In this document: positions 11,752 to 20,443 of the stretch, in pieces
How positions within the stretch are numbered: the first letter of the stretch is position 1
How the letters are laid out: each line of letters begins with the position of its first letter
Assembly (NCBI RefSeq): GCF_002920615.1
Contig: NZ_PQSU01000004.1
Span: 248,001 to 312,000 of the forward strand
Length of the DNA stretch: 64,000 nucleotides
From: Streptomyces sp. Ru62
GTDB taxonomy: Bacteria > Actinomycetota > Actinomycetes > Streptomycetales > Streptomycetaceae
Reading direction: 5' to 3'
Position numbers and translations under genes: made by a program
The notes under the pieces: generated by a model
The model's input: the letters and a program-made list of their open reading frames with translations, nothing else
Database searches by the model: none
Told to the model about the DNA's origin: nothing

Positions 11752-12918
11752 ATGCGTCATTTCGGGCACATCGCCCCCGAGGTGCGACAGCGCCTCTTCC
11801 ACCAGGAGCCGTGCGCGTTCACCGCCGACTCCCCGGCCCGGCTGCTCTCCGCGGCCCTGGGCGCCACGCTGTACAGCCCGGCCACCCGGCCCCGGCTCGC
11901 CGACGACATCGTCAAACAGGCCGGCAACGGCGTGGTCTCGATGGTGCTGTGCCTGGAGGACTCGATCGACGACGCGGACGTCGAGCCGGGTGAGGAGAAC
12001 CTCGTCCGGCAGTTCGCCGACCTCGCCGCCCGGCCCGGGGTGGAGCCGCCCCTGCTGTTCATCCGGGTGCGCACCCCCGAGCAGATACCGGACCTGGTCC
12101 GCCGCCTCGGCCCCGCCGTGCGCCTGCTGTCCGGGTTCGTGCTGCCCAAGTTCACCGAGGAACGCGGCATCCCCTTCCTGGAGGCCCTGACCGCGGCCGA
12201 GAACAGCAGCGGCCGGCGGCTCTTCGCCATGCCCGTCCTGGAGTCCCCCGAGCTGCTCTACCGCGAGTCCCGGGTGGACACCCTGGAGGGCATCTCCCGC
12301 GCGGTCGGCAAGTACCGGGACCGGGTGCTGGCCCTCCGCCTCGGCGTGACCGACTTCTGCTCCTCCTACGGCCTGCGACGCGCCCCCGACATGACCGCCT
12401 ACGACGTCCAGATCGTCGCCTCCGTGATCGCCGACGTCGTGAACATGCTCGGCCGCGCCGACGGCACCGGCTTCACCGTCACCGGCCCGGTCTGGGAGTA
12501 CTTCCGTCTCTCCGAACGCATGTTCAAGCCGCAGTTGAGGCAGAGCCCCTTCCTGGAGGTGCAGGCCGTCTCACTGCGCGAGAAGCTGATCGAACACGCC
12601 ATGGACGGACTGCTTCGGGAGATCTCCCTCGACCAGGCCAACGGCCTGCTCGGCAAGACCTGCATCCACCCGTCCCACGTCCTGCCCGTGCACGCACTGT
12701 CCGTGGTCAGCCACGAGGAGTTCAGCGACGCCCAGGACATCCTGCGGCCGGAACGCGGCGGCGGGGGTGTACTCCGGTCGGCCTACACGAACAAGATGAA
12801 CGAAGTGAAACCGCACCGCGCCTGGGCCGAGCGGACCCTGTTGCGCGCCGAGGTGTTCGGCGTCGCCAACGAGGACGTCGGCTTCGTGGAACTGCTCGCC
12901 GCCGGCATACCCGGCTGA
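11752..12918 (+). CDS. HpcH/HpaI-type C-C bond lyase of the ter module (CitE-like)
   Basis: A 388-aa TIM-barrel protein related to citrate lyase beta subunit and malyl-CoA lyases. Visible family positions are VSMVLCLEDSID near residue 62, PLLFIRVRTPEQ near residue 100, GFVLPKF near residue 127 and MPVLESPELLY with the metal-ligand Glu near residue 163. Later conserved features are LGVTDFCSSYG and GKTCIHPSH. This subfamily is encoded with the phosphoribosyltransferase and HAD genes that follow here, a grouping described for ter-linked operons thought to make a nucleoside-like or lipid-linked small molecule. GAGGGAGTCCT precedes the ATG. The next gene starts 27 bases later. Confidence 0.88.
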   Translation: MRHFGHIAPEVRQRLFHQEPCAFTADSPARLLSAALGATLYSPATRPRLADDIVKQAGNGVVSMVLCLEDSIDDADVEPGEENLVRQFADLAARPGVEPPLLFIRVRTPEQIPDLVRRLGPAVRLLSGFVLPKFTEERGIPFLEALTAAENSSGRRLFAMPVLESPELLYRESRVDTLEGISRAVGKYRDRVLALRLGVTDFCSSYGLRRAPDMTAYDVQIVASVIADVVNMLGRADGTGFTVTGPVWEYFRLSERMFKPQLRQSPFLEVQAVSLREKLIEHAMDGLLREISLDQANGLLGKTCIHPSHVLPVHALSVVSHEEFSDAQDILRPERGGGGVLRSAYTNKMNEVKPHRAWAERTLLRAEVFGVANEDVGFVELLAAGIPG

Positions 12919-12945
12919 ACCATTCTCCGCCTCTCCAAGGAACGC

Positions 12946-15444
12946 ATGAACAACGCAGTGAACGACGCGGTCTGGTCCGGCAGCTGGGTCGCCGAGCGAC
13001 TCGGGGTCGGGCTCGTGGGCGACGACGACCTTCCGGCGCTGCTCGGGCTCGCGCTGCGGCGCAACCCCAAGCGGGCGCACCTGCTGGTCTCCAACGTCCT
13101 CGGCAAGCACGTACCGCAGTCGCCGGCCGTGGTGTACGAGTACGGCCTCCGCCTGGGCCGACGGGTGGCCGCGCTGCTCGGCGAGGAAAGGGCCGGTGCC
13201 GTCGTCCTCGGCTACGCGGAGACCGCGACGGGGCTGGGGCACGCGGTCGCCGACGGGCTCGGCGCGGTGCCGTATCTGCACTCCACGCGACGGCCGGTTC
13301 CCGGGGTCGCCCCGGCGGGCGGCTTCGAGGAGTCGCACTCGCATGCCACCTCGCATCTCCTGCTGCCGGAAGACCCCGTTCTGCTGGCCGGGGACGGGCC
13401 GCTGGTGCTGGTGGACGATGAGTTCTCCACCGGTAACACCGTGCTGAACACCATGCGTGACCTGCACGAGCGGTACCCGCGCGAGCGGTATGTGGTGGTC
13501 GCTCTGGTCGACATGCGGTCGGCTGAGGACTCCGCGCGGTTGGCGCGGTTCGCGCGGGAGACCGGGGCCCGGGTCGACGTCATCGCCGCCGCGTCCGGGA
13601 CCGTACGGCTGCCCGAGGGGGTGCTGGAGAAGGGGCAGCGACTGGTCGCGGAATGCGAGTCCGCCGGGTGCGGGGCTGGTGCGGCCGCTCGCGCCCGCGC
13701 GGCGGAGCCGCGGGACGTCTCGTCCCGCGCCCCCGGAGGGGCGCCACGGTCAGGGCCCCTCACCAGGGTCGACCTGCACTGGCCTGCCGGTGTCCCCGAC
13801 GGTGGCCGGCACGGTTTCACCCCCGCCCACCGGGCCCGGCTCGAAGCGGCGCTGCCCGCCATGGCCGGGCGGATACGCGAGGCACTGCCCGTCGGCGCCC
13901 GGCGCGTTCTGGTGCTCGGCTTCGAAGAGCTCATGTACGCGCCGCTGCGACTCGCCCGCGAGCTGGAGCAGGCGGCGGACGCCGAGGTGCGGTTCTCCAC
14001 CACCACCCGGTCGCCCGTGCTCGCGGTCGACGACCCCGGGTACGCGATCCGCAGCCGCCTGGTCTTCCCGGCCCACGACGACCCGGCCGACGGGCCCGGC
14101 GAGCGGTACGCCTACAACGTGGCCGGCGCCGGCTTCGACGCCGTCGTCGCCGTGGTCGACTCCGTCGCCGACACCCCCGCCCTGCACGCGCCCGACGGTC
14201 TGCTGGCCGCCCTCGCCGCGCACGTCCCGCACGTCCTGCTCGCGGTCGTGCCCTCGTACGTTCCGCACGCTCCCGAAAGGCCGGCCATGCTGCCCGAGCC
14301 CCTCCGCGGCCCCGCGTTCTCCTCGTACGCGCCGGAGGAGGTCGGCTGGCTGCTCCAGGACCTCTCCGACGTGACCCTGGAGGCGCCGACGGAGGAGCGC
14401 GAGGAGGCCATCCAGCGCGGCGGCGCGCACTACGCCGAGTCGCTGCCGGTGGAGTACCAGCCCAGCGCCCGGTACCAGGAGCTGTTCCACGCGGCCCTGG
14501 ACGCGTCCGCCGCCCGCCTCGCGCAGGCCGTCGGTGTCGTGACCGAGACCGTCCTCACCGAGCGGTCGCCCCGCCCGGTGCTGGTCTCCCTGGCCCGCGC
14601 CGGCACCCCGGTCGGCATCCTGATCCGCCGCTGGGCCCGGTTCCGGCACGGCATCGACCTGCCGCACTACGCCGTGTCGATCGTGCGCGGCCGGGGCATC
14701 GACGCCAACGCGCTGCGCTGGCTGGCCGACCGTCACGACCCCCGGGACGTCGTGTTCGTCGACGGCTGGACCGGCAAGGGCGCGATCACCCGCGAACTCG
14801 CCGAGGCGGTCGAGGAGTTCGAGCGGAAGGAGGGCGTCACCGGGTTCGACCCGGAGATCGCGGTCCTCGCCGATCCCGGCTCCTGCGTACGCACCTACGG
14901 CACCCGCGAGGACTTCCTCATCCCCTCCGCGTGCCTCAACTCGACCGTCTCCGGGCTGATCTCCCGTACGGTGCTGCGCGCCGACCTGGTCGGCCCGCAC
15001 GACTTCCACGGCGCCAAGTTCTACCGGGAACTCGCGGGCGCGGACGTCTCCGTGGCCTTCCTCGACGCCGTCGCCGCCCGCTTCCCGGAGGTGGCCGACG
15101 GCGTGGACAGCGCGGTGAAGGAGCTGCTGGCCACGGACCGCACCCCGACCTGGGCGGGCTGGCGGGCGGTCGAGCGGATCAGCGAGGAGTACGGCATCCA
15201 CGACGTCAACCTCGTCAAGCCGGGCGTCGGCGAGACCACCCGGGTGCTGCTGCGCCGGGTGCCGTGGAAGATCCTCGCGCGGGCGGGGGCGGGCGCGGAC
15301 CTCGACCACGTGCGACTCCTCGCCGAGCAGCGCGGGGTGCCGGTGGAGGAGGTGGACGACCTGCCGTACACCTGCGTCGGGCTGATCCACCCCCGGTACA
15401 CGCGGGGCGCCACCGGCGCCGACGGCAAGGCGGTGAACGTCTGA
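12946..15444 (+). CDS. Phosphoribosyltransferase-TRSP-StiP-Pelota fusion protein of the ter module
   Basis: A single 832-aa chain of parts that are usually on two proteins. Residues about 30-240 are a phosphoribosyltransferase; VLVDDEFSTGNTVLNTM near 155-171 is the PRPP-binding loop. Residues about 275-470 fit the TRSP domain. Residues about 485-750 fit the StiP domain (proposed cysteine protease); SACLNSTVSG contains the candidate nucleophile Cys663. Residues about 755-825 fit the Pelota-type RNA-binding domain (NLVKPGVGETTRVLLRR). The linker at residues about 247-270 is translated from a dispersed DNA repeat. Its stop overlaps the start of the HAD gene. The role is inferred: synthesis of a ribosylated stress metabolite together with neighbouring enzymes. 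Whether the chain is processed is unknown. Confidence 0.85.
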   Translation: MNNAVNDAVWSGSWVAERLGVGLVGDDDLPALLGLALRRNPKRAHLLVSNVLGKHVPQSPAVVYEYGLRLGRRVAALLGEERAGAVVLGYAETATGLGHAVADGLGAVPYLHSTRRPVPGVAPAGGFEESHSHATSHLLLPEDPVLLAGDGPLVLVDDEFSTGNTVLNTMRDLHERYPRERYVVVALVDMRSAEDSARLARFARETGARVDVIAAASGTVRLPEGVLEKGQRLVAECESAGCGAGAAARARAAEPRDVSSRAPGGAPRSGPLTRVDLHWPAGVPDGGRHGFTPAHRARLEAALPAMAGRIREALPVGARRVLVLGFEELMYAPLRLARELEQAADAEVRFSTTTRSPVLAVDDPGYAIRSRLVFPAHDDPADGPGERYAYNVAGAGFDAVVAVVDSVADTPALHAPDGLLAALAAHVPHVLLAVVPSYVPHAPERPAMLPEPLRGPAFSSYAPEEVGWLLQDLSDVTLEAPTEEREEAIQRGGAHYAESLPVEYQPSARYQELFHAALDASAARLAQAVGVVTETVLTERSPRPVLVSLARAGTPVGILIRRWARFRHGIDLPHYAVSIVRGRGIDANALRWLADRHDPRDVVFVDGWTGKGAITRELAEAVEEFERKEGVTGFDPEIAVLADPGSCVRTYGTREDFLIPSACLNSTVSGLISRTVLRADLVGPHDFHGAKFYRELAGADVSVAFLDAVAARFPEVADGVDSAVKELLATDRTPTWAGWRAVERISEEYGIHDVNLVKPGVGETTRVLLRRVPWKILARAGAGADLDHVRLLAEQRGVPVEEVDDLPYTCVGLIHPRYTRGATGADGKAVNV
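13688..13745 (+). repeat. Dispersed palindromic repeat, family 1, copy A (inside a gene)
   Basis: The stretch holds the family hairpin GCGGCGGAGCCGC and the end CCCGCGCCCCCGGAGGGGCG, close to the intergenic copies at 16258 and 31161. Here it lies in frame within the 832-aa fusion gene and encodes an Ala/Arg-rich linker between the phosphoribosyltransferase and TRSP domains. Confidence 0.65.
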
Positions 15445-16259
15445 TGCCGGTGCTGGTGGCGAGCGACCTGGACCGTACGCTGATCTACTCCTCGGCGGCC
15501 CTCGCGCTGACCATGCCGGACCCGCGGGCGCCCCGGCTGCTGTGCGTGGAGGTGCACGAGGCCAAGCCGCTGTCCTACATGACCGAGACCGCGGCCCAGT
15601 TGCTGACCGACCTCGGCGACACGGCCGTGTTCGTGCCGACGACGACCCGGACGCGCAAGCAGTACCAGCGGATCAACCTGCCGGGCCCGCCGCCGGCGTA
15701 CGCGATCTGCGCCAACGGCGGCCATCTGCTGGTCGACGGGGTCACCGACGCCGACTGGCACGCGAGTGTCCAGGCCCGGCTCGCCGACGAGTGCGCGCCG
15801 CTGGCGGAGGTCAGCGAGCATCTGCTGCGCTCCGCCGACCCGGTGTGGGTGCGCAAGCACCGGATCGCCGAGGACCTGTTCGCGTACCTCGTGGTGGAGC
15901 GCGAACTGCTGCCCGGGGACTGGGTGAAGGAGCTCGCGGTGTGGGCGGAGAACCGGGGCTGGACGGTGTCCCTGCAGGGCCGCAAGATCTACGCCGTACC
16001 GAAGCCGCTCACCAAGAGCGCGGCCGTCCGCGAGGTGGCCCGGCGCACCGGCGCGGAGCTGACGCTGGCCGCCGGTGACTCCCTGCTCGACGCCGACCTG
16101 CTGCTGGCCGCCGACCGGGGCTGGCGCCCCGGCCACGGCGAACTGGCCGACACCGACTGGACGGCCCCGCAGATCAACGCCCTCCCGGAACGCGGCGTCC
16201 TGGCGGGGGAGCGGATCCTGCGGGAGTTCTTGAAGGCGACCCGCACGGCAACACCTTAG
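15444..16259 (+). CDS. HAD-superfamily phosphatase of the ter module
   Basis: A 271-aa HAD hydrolase. Motif I is VASDLDRTLIYSS, with nucleophile Asp8 and acid/base Asp10. Motif II Thr lies in VFVPTTTRTRKQYQRI, motif III Lys in VPKPLTKSAAV and motif IV in LAAGDSLLDADLL. The cap looks like the C2 type of Cof or sucrose-phosphatase-like enzymes. The ATG shares its A with the previous stop codon (TGATG), indicating translational coupling with the 832-aa fusion. In ter-linked operons this phosphatase is expected to act on a phosphorylated ribosyl intermediate; the substrate is unknown. The TAG stop lies at the edge of a dispersed repeat. Confidence 0.88.
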   Translation: MPVLVASDLDRTLIYSSAALALTMPDPRAPRLLCVEVHEAKPLSYMTETAAQLLTDLGDTAVFVPTTTRTRKQYQRINLPGPPPAYAICANGGHLLVDGVTDADWHASVQARLADECAPLAEVSEHLLRSADPVWVRKHRIAEDLFAYLVVERELLPGDWVKELAVWAENRGWTVSLQGRKIYAVPKPLTKSAAVREVARRTGAELTLAAGDSLLDADLLLAADRGWRPGHGELADTDWTAPQINALPERGVLAGERILREFLKATRTATP

Positions 16260-16318
16260 GGGCGCGGGGCTGTATCGATGCGCGGCTCCGCCGCGTGGGC
16301 GCGACAGGCCACGACGGC
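16258..16318 (-). repeat. Dispersed palindromic repeat, family 1, copy C
   Basis: Read on the minus strand, this has GTCGCGCCCACGCGGCGGAG, then CCGCGCATCGATACAGCCCC, then GCGCCCCTAA. It begins at the last two bases of the HAD stop codon, so the repeat end supplies part of that stop. It shares the GCGGCGGAGCCGCG hairpin with the copies at 13688 and 31161. Confidence 0.65.
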
Positions 16319-16361
16319 GCCGCACCCATGAGACGGCACCAGGCGGCGCCCTCGCAGGCGA

Positions 16362-16589
16362 CTACCCGCAGCACCCGCCCCCGCAGCACCCGCCCCCGCC
16401 GGCCCTCGGCGACGGCGCGGGTGCGGGCGCGGACGTGTTGTTCGACACGCCCACCGCCACCGTCGAGAGCAGCTTCACCGTGTCGTCGTGCCCCGCGGGG
16501 CACGACGCGGGGGCGGCGGACTGCGCCATGGGCCGGTTGAGTTCGAACGTGTCGCCGCAGGTCCGGCAGCGGTACTCGTAACGAGGCAT
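16362..16589 (-). CDS. FmdB-family zinc ribbon protein
   Basis: A 75-aa protein beginning MPRYEYRCRTCGDTFEL, with the second metal pair in SCPAGHDDTVKLLS (Cys and His rather than CxxC). This is the FmdB regulatory zinc-ribbon fold. The tail is Ala/Pro rich and ends GGGGCCGGGCCG, so four clustered cysteines at the C-terminus may bind metal or be oxidised. FmdB proteins were named from formamidase regulation in Methylophilus; most have no tested role. It lies between the ter module and the penicillin-binding protein gene and is transcribed towards the ter module. Confidence 0.88.
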   Translation of the reverse strand: MPRYEYRCRTCGDTFELNRPMAQSAAPASCPAGHDDTVKLLSTVAVGVSNNTSAPAPAPSPRAGGGGCCGGGCCG

Positions 16590-16766
16590 GGCCCCAGGTT
16601 AGCCGCCGAGGCCCGGCCGGGGGCGTCTCAATGTTTCATGAGCGTTGCTTTCTATCCGGCATATGTGCAGGGCATTCGAAAACGTTACTGATAATTTGTG
16701 AACGCCGTTGCGAGGATGCTCAGCTCACCCGCGCGAGCAAGACCGAGTGCGGAGGGAGACGCAGGC

Positions 16767-18995
16767 GTGACCGATGCGTCGCAGGGGGAGGACGGCCCCA
16801 TGGGGGGTGGCCGTGGCGAGAAGCCGTTGGACGCCGATGAGACGTTGCATCTGAGAGTGGACGCCCTCAGGGCGGACCAGACCATGCAGTTGCGCGTGCC
16901 CCCGCCACCGGAGCCGCCCGCTCCGGGCGGCGGCCGGGCCGAACGCCGGCGTGACGCGCGCTCCGCCGGACGGGAGCGCGGCGCGCCCGTGAGCGCGGCC
17001 CTGGGCGCCGTCGCCCGGCTGCTCGGCCCGCTGACCCCGTACGCGCGCCGAATAGCCCCCTACGCGCGCCGCCTGAAGCCGGTGTACCCGCGCCCCGGCC
17101 GCACCGGCTGGCGCCGCTGGATACCCTCCTGGCGCCAGTGGCTCGGCGCCACCCTGACGTCGTTCGGTCTGCTCAGCGCGTTCCTCGTCACGGCGTACGC
17201 GATGACGGACATACCGGAGAACCTCAACTCGTACGCCACCCAGCAGGACAACGTCTACTTCTGGTCCGACGGCACGCCCATGGCCCGTACGGGCTGGGTG
17301 CAGCGGCAGGCGATGCCGCTGAAGGACATCCCCCCGGACGTGCGCTGGGCGGTGCTCGCGGCGGAGAACGAGAGTTTCTACTCGGACCCGGGCATTTCCG
17401 CCAGAGGTATCACCCGGGCGGTGTTCCGCACACTGGGGCAGGGGGACACCGAGGGCGGATCGACCATTACCCAGCAATACGTCAAGAATGTCTATCTGAC
17501 CCAGAATCAGACCATCAGCCGCAAGTTCACCGAGGCGATGATCGCCCTCAAACTGGACAACAGGATGAGCAAGGACCAGATCCTGGAGGGCTATCTCAAC
17601 ACGAGCTGGTTCGGCCGCGGCAGCTACGGCATCCAGCGCGCCGCCCAGGCGTACTACGGCAAGGACGTCGGCAAGCTCAACGCCTCCGAGGCGGCCATGC
17701 TCGCCGGGCTGCTCAAGGGCGCCGGCCTGTACGACCCCACGCTGAGCAAGGCCAACCACGCGCGGGCCGTCGAGCGCTGGTCCTGGATCCTCGACCGCAT
17801 GGTCAAGATCGGCAAGCTGTCGCCGCAGGAACGGGCGACGTACACCAGGTTCCCCGAGCCGCTGAAGAGCAACCCGCTGTACAACACGGGTGCGCAGAGC
17901 GACTACCTGGTGGAGCTGGCCTCGCAGTACGCCAAGAAGGCCGGACACCTGACGGACAAGCAGTTCGACCTGGGCGGCTACCAGATCTACACGACCTTCG
18001 ACCGCAAGCGGGAGAAGGCGCTCACCGACGCCGTCACCAAGGCCCGCAAGCAGGCCAGGCGGGACAACCCGGCGGCGGCGAAGAACGGTCACTACGGCGC
18101 CGCCTCGGTGGCCGCCGACGGCCGGATCCTCGCCGTCTACGGCGGCCCCGACCACCGTACCCAGGGCTACAACGAGTCCAACGCGACCACCGTCCCGGCC
18201 GGCACCGCGTTCACGCCGTTCGTCTACGCCGCCGGGCTGGAACACGGCGTGCACAAGACGCGTGGCGGACCCGCCACCCCCGTCACCCCGGACAGCGTCT
18301 ACGACGGCGACGACGGCGTGCCCGTCACCACCCCGGAGGGGCCGTACTGGGACCGCAGCGGCAAGAAGGTCGCCGCGCACAACGACGGCGGCGCGTCGTA
18401 CGGGGACATCAGTCTGCGCGAGGCCATGGCCCGGTCCGTGAACACGCCGTTCATGCAGCTCGGCATGGACACCGGCCTGGACAAGGTGCGCCAGACCGCC
18501 GTGGCGTCCGGGCTGCTGTCCTCCAGCATCGGTCCCCAGGTCCCGGCCCTGTCGATGGGGAACTCCACGCCCAGCGCCATCCGGATGGCCGGCGGCTACG
18601 CCACCTTCGCCGCCGGCGGCAACCACACCGAGCCGTACTCGGTGGGCCGGATCACCCGCAACGGTTCCCCGGTCGCCCTGGCCACCCCGCGCCCGAAGCG
18701 CGCGGTCGGCGCCAAGGTGGCCGAGGAGGTCACGGAGGCGCTCACCGACTCCTTCCGCACCGCCCATCCCGAGGCGGCGGCCGGCCGGTCCGGGCTGTCC
18801 GGGAAGGCCGGTACGACCGAGAAGGACACCGCCGCCTGGTTCGTCGGCACGGCCGACTCCGTGTCCACCGCGATCGTCGTCTACCGGATCGACCTGGCCA
18901 AGTCACTGGAGCCACTGCCGCTCAAGGGTCTGGCCGGCACGTCCGCCCACAGCGTCCCGTATGCCCTCTGGTCGGCAGCGACGGGTCTCGGCTGA
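16767..18995 (+). CDS. Class A-type penicillin-binding protein with degenerate transpeptidase site
   Basis: A 742-aa envelope protein: a cytosolic N-terminus of about 120 residues, one membrane helix (near LTSFGLLSAFLVTAYAM), a GT51 glycosyltransferase domain and a C-terminal transpeptidase-fold domain. In GT51 the motifs AAENESFYSDPG, GGSTITQQYVKN and NTSWFGRGSYGIQRAA are present. In the transpeptidase fold SVN (Ser557-Asn559) and KAGT (Lys680-Thr683) remain, but where SxxK should be the sequence reads AGTAFTPF, with Thr480 and Thr483 in place of the nucleophile Ser and the Lys. Cross-linking activity is therefore unlikely; glycan polymerisation or scaffolding is inferred. The GTG at 16767 has GGAGGGA 9 bases upstream; an earlier GTG at 16698 is less likely. 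Confidence 0.85.
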   Translation: MTDASQGEDGPMGGGRGEKPLDADETLHLRVDALRADQTMQLRVPPPPEPPAPGGGRAERRRDARSAGRERGAPVSAALGAVARLLGPLTPYARRIAPYARRLKPVYPRPGRTGWRRWIPSWRQWLGATLTSFGLLSAFLVTAYAMTDIPENLNSYATQQDNVYFWSDGTPMARTGWVQRQAMPLKDIPPDVRWAVLAAENESFYSDPGISARGITRAVFRTLGQGDTEGGSTITQQYVKNVYLTQNQTISRKFTEAMIALKLDNRMSKDQILEGYLNTSWFGRGSYGIQRAAQAYYGKDVGKLNASEAAMLAGLLKGAGLYDPTLSKANHARAVERWSWILDRMVKIGKLSPQERATYTRFPEPLKSNPLYNTGAQSDYLVELASQYAKKAGHLTDKQFDLGGYQIYTTFDRKREKALTDAVTKARKQARRDNPAAAKNGHYGAASVAADGRILAVYGGPDHRTQGYNESNATTVPAGTAFTPFVYAAGLEHGVHKTRGGPATPVTPDSVYDGDDGVPVTTPEGPYWDRSGKKVAAHNDGGASYGDISLREAMARSVNTPFMQLGMDTGLDKVRQTAVASGLLSSSIGPQVPALSMGNSTPSAIRMAGGYATFAAGGNHTEPYSVGRITRNGSPVALATPRPKRAVGAKVAEEVTEALTDSFRTAHPEAAAGRSGLSGKAGTTEKDTAAWFVGTADSVSTAIVVYRIDLAKSLEPLPLKGLAGTSAHSVPYALWSAATGLG

Positions 18996-19038
18996 GCCGG
19001 GGCCCGTACACCCTCCCCTTCCGCAGAATGAGCCGCGC

Positions 19039-20334
19039 ATGCCCCGCAAGATGTCGTCGTCAGGCCGCCGTCGCGCCCCCCGCAGCCGCAGTGCGCCCCG
19101 CGCCACCCGGCCGCAGGTGCTGACGCTGGCCGCCCTCCTCGTCGTCGCCTCGCTGGTCGCCGGGTTCCTGGCGCTGTCCGGCACGGACAGCAACAGCACA
19201 CCGGCCGCCGCGGCCGGCAAGAGACCGAAGAGCACGCCGAAGGCCAGCCCGACCCCGGAGTGGGACGGCAGGACCAAGGTGCTGGGCGACGGCTCCACCT
19301 CCTACACCGGGCCGCAGAAGGGCCAGTTGAAGCCGGTGCCGCTCAAGCCCGGTGAGAAGCCGCCGCAGTTCGTCGTCTTCTCCTGGGACGGCGCGCTGGA
19401 GGGCAGCGACCACCTGTTCTCGCACTACCGGGAGCTGGCCAAGGAGTACAACGCCCACATGACCTTCTTCCTCACCGGCATCTACCTGCTGCCCAAGAGC
19501 AAGAAGTCCCTGTACCACGGCCCCATGCACTCCCCGGGTGACGCCGCCATCGACTACGCCACCGACGACCACATCCGCACCACCGTGGAGCAGCTCGGCA
19601 AGGCGTACGAGGACGGCAACGAGATCGGCACCCACTTCAACGGCCACTTCTGCGGGGCCAAGGGCGGCGGCGACTGGAGCGTCGAGGAGTGGAAGAGCGA
19701 GATCGACCAGTTCTACTCCTTCGTGGAGCACTGGAAGACCAACACCGGCTTCACGGACCTCGCGCCGCTGCCCTTCGACTTCAAGAAGGAGGTCACCGGC
19801 GGCCGGGCGCCCTGCCTGGAGGGCCAGCCGAACCTGCTGAAGGCCATGAAGAGCTACGGCTGGCGCTACGACGCCAGTTCGCCGGGCGACTTCCAGATAT
19901 GGCCGTCCAAGAAGAACGGCATATGGGACTTCCCGCTCCAGATGCTGCCGTACGAGAGCGGCAAGTACCAGGGCCTGTCCATGGACTTCAACTTCCTGTA
20001 CAACCAGTCCAACGGCGAGACCCAGGGCGACCCGGCGAAGTTCCCCCAGTGGGAGCAGCAGACCGTCGACTCCTACATGGCCGGCTTCAACCGGGTGTAC
20101 TACGGCAGCCGGGCCCCGCTGTTCATCGGCAACCACTTCGAGGACTGGAACGGTGGCATCTACATGAAGTCCATCGACCAGGTGGTCAAGAACGTCTGCA
20201 CCAAGAAGGGCGTCAAGTGCGTGTCCTTCAAAGAGCTGGCCGACTGGCTCGACGTACAGAAGCCGCAGACCCTCGCCGCCCTGCGCAGCCTCGACCCGGC
20301 CCAGTCGCCCGACTGGTCGGCGGTCGTCAAGTGA
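19039..20334 (+). CDS. Secreted NodB-like polysaccharide deacetylase-family protein
   Basis: A 431-aa exported protein: Arg-rich start, hydrophobic segment (VLTLAALLVVASLVAGFLAL, residues about 29-48) that is a signal peptide or anchor, then a Ser/Pro/Lys linker and a globular domain. The NodB fold is recognisable. FSWDGALEGSDHLFSHY replaces the TFDDG motif, retaining one Asp, and GNEIGTHFNGHFC gives the HxxxH metal pair. The loss of the first Asp of TFDDG makes deacetylase activity uncertain. It starts 43 bases after the penicillin-binding protein and probably shares its transcript, pointing to a cell-wall role. The ATG was chosen as the first codon of the basic signal region; the ribosome site is weak. 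Confidence 0.75.
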   Translation: MPRKMSSSGRRRAPRSRSAPRATRPQVLTLAALLVVASLVAGFLALSGTDSNSTPAAAAGKRPKSTPKASPTPEWDGRTKVLGDGSTSYTGPQKGQLKPVPLKPGEKPPQFVVFSWDGALEGSDHLFSHYRELAKEYNAHMTFFLTGIYLLPKSKKSLYHGPMHSPGDAAIDYATDDHIRTTVEQLGKAYEDGNEIGTHFNGHFCGAKGGGDWSVEEWKSEIDQFYSFVEHWKTNTGFTDLAPLPFDFKKEVTGGRAPCLEGQPNLLKAMKSYGWRYDASSPGDFQIWPSKKNGIWDFPLQMLPYESGKYQGLSMDFNFLYNQSNGETQGDPAKFPQWEQQTVDSYMAGFNRVYYGSRAPLFIGNHFEDWNGGIYMKSIDQVVKNVCTKKGVKCVSFKELADWLDVQKPQTLAALRSLDPAQSPDWSAVVK

Positions 20335-20443
20335 CCGGCGCGCGCCGGGGATTCCACTTGTGCAACCCCCTTCACAACCGACGCACGCGGCGTGCGAAGA
20401 TGCCCCTCGCCCGGTAGGTGTACCGGCGTAGAGGGGAACATCA

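Noticed and set aside
13653..16259. 868-codon frame overlapping the 832-aa fusion
   Set aside because: Only its final 271 codons are the HAD gene; the rest is an out-of-frame Arg/Gly shadow.
17138..19123. 661-codon frame within the penicillin-binding protein gene
   Set aside because: Composition typical of a +1 shadow; no domains.
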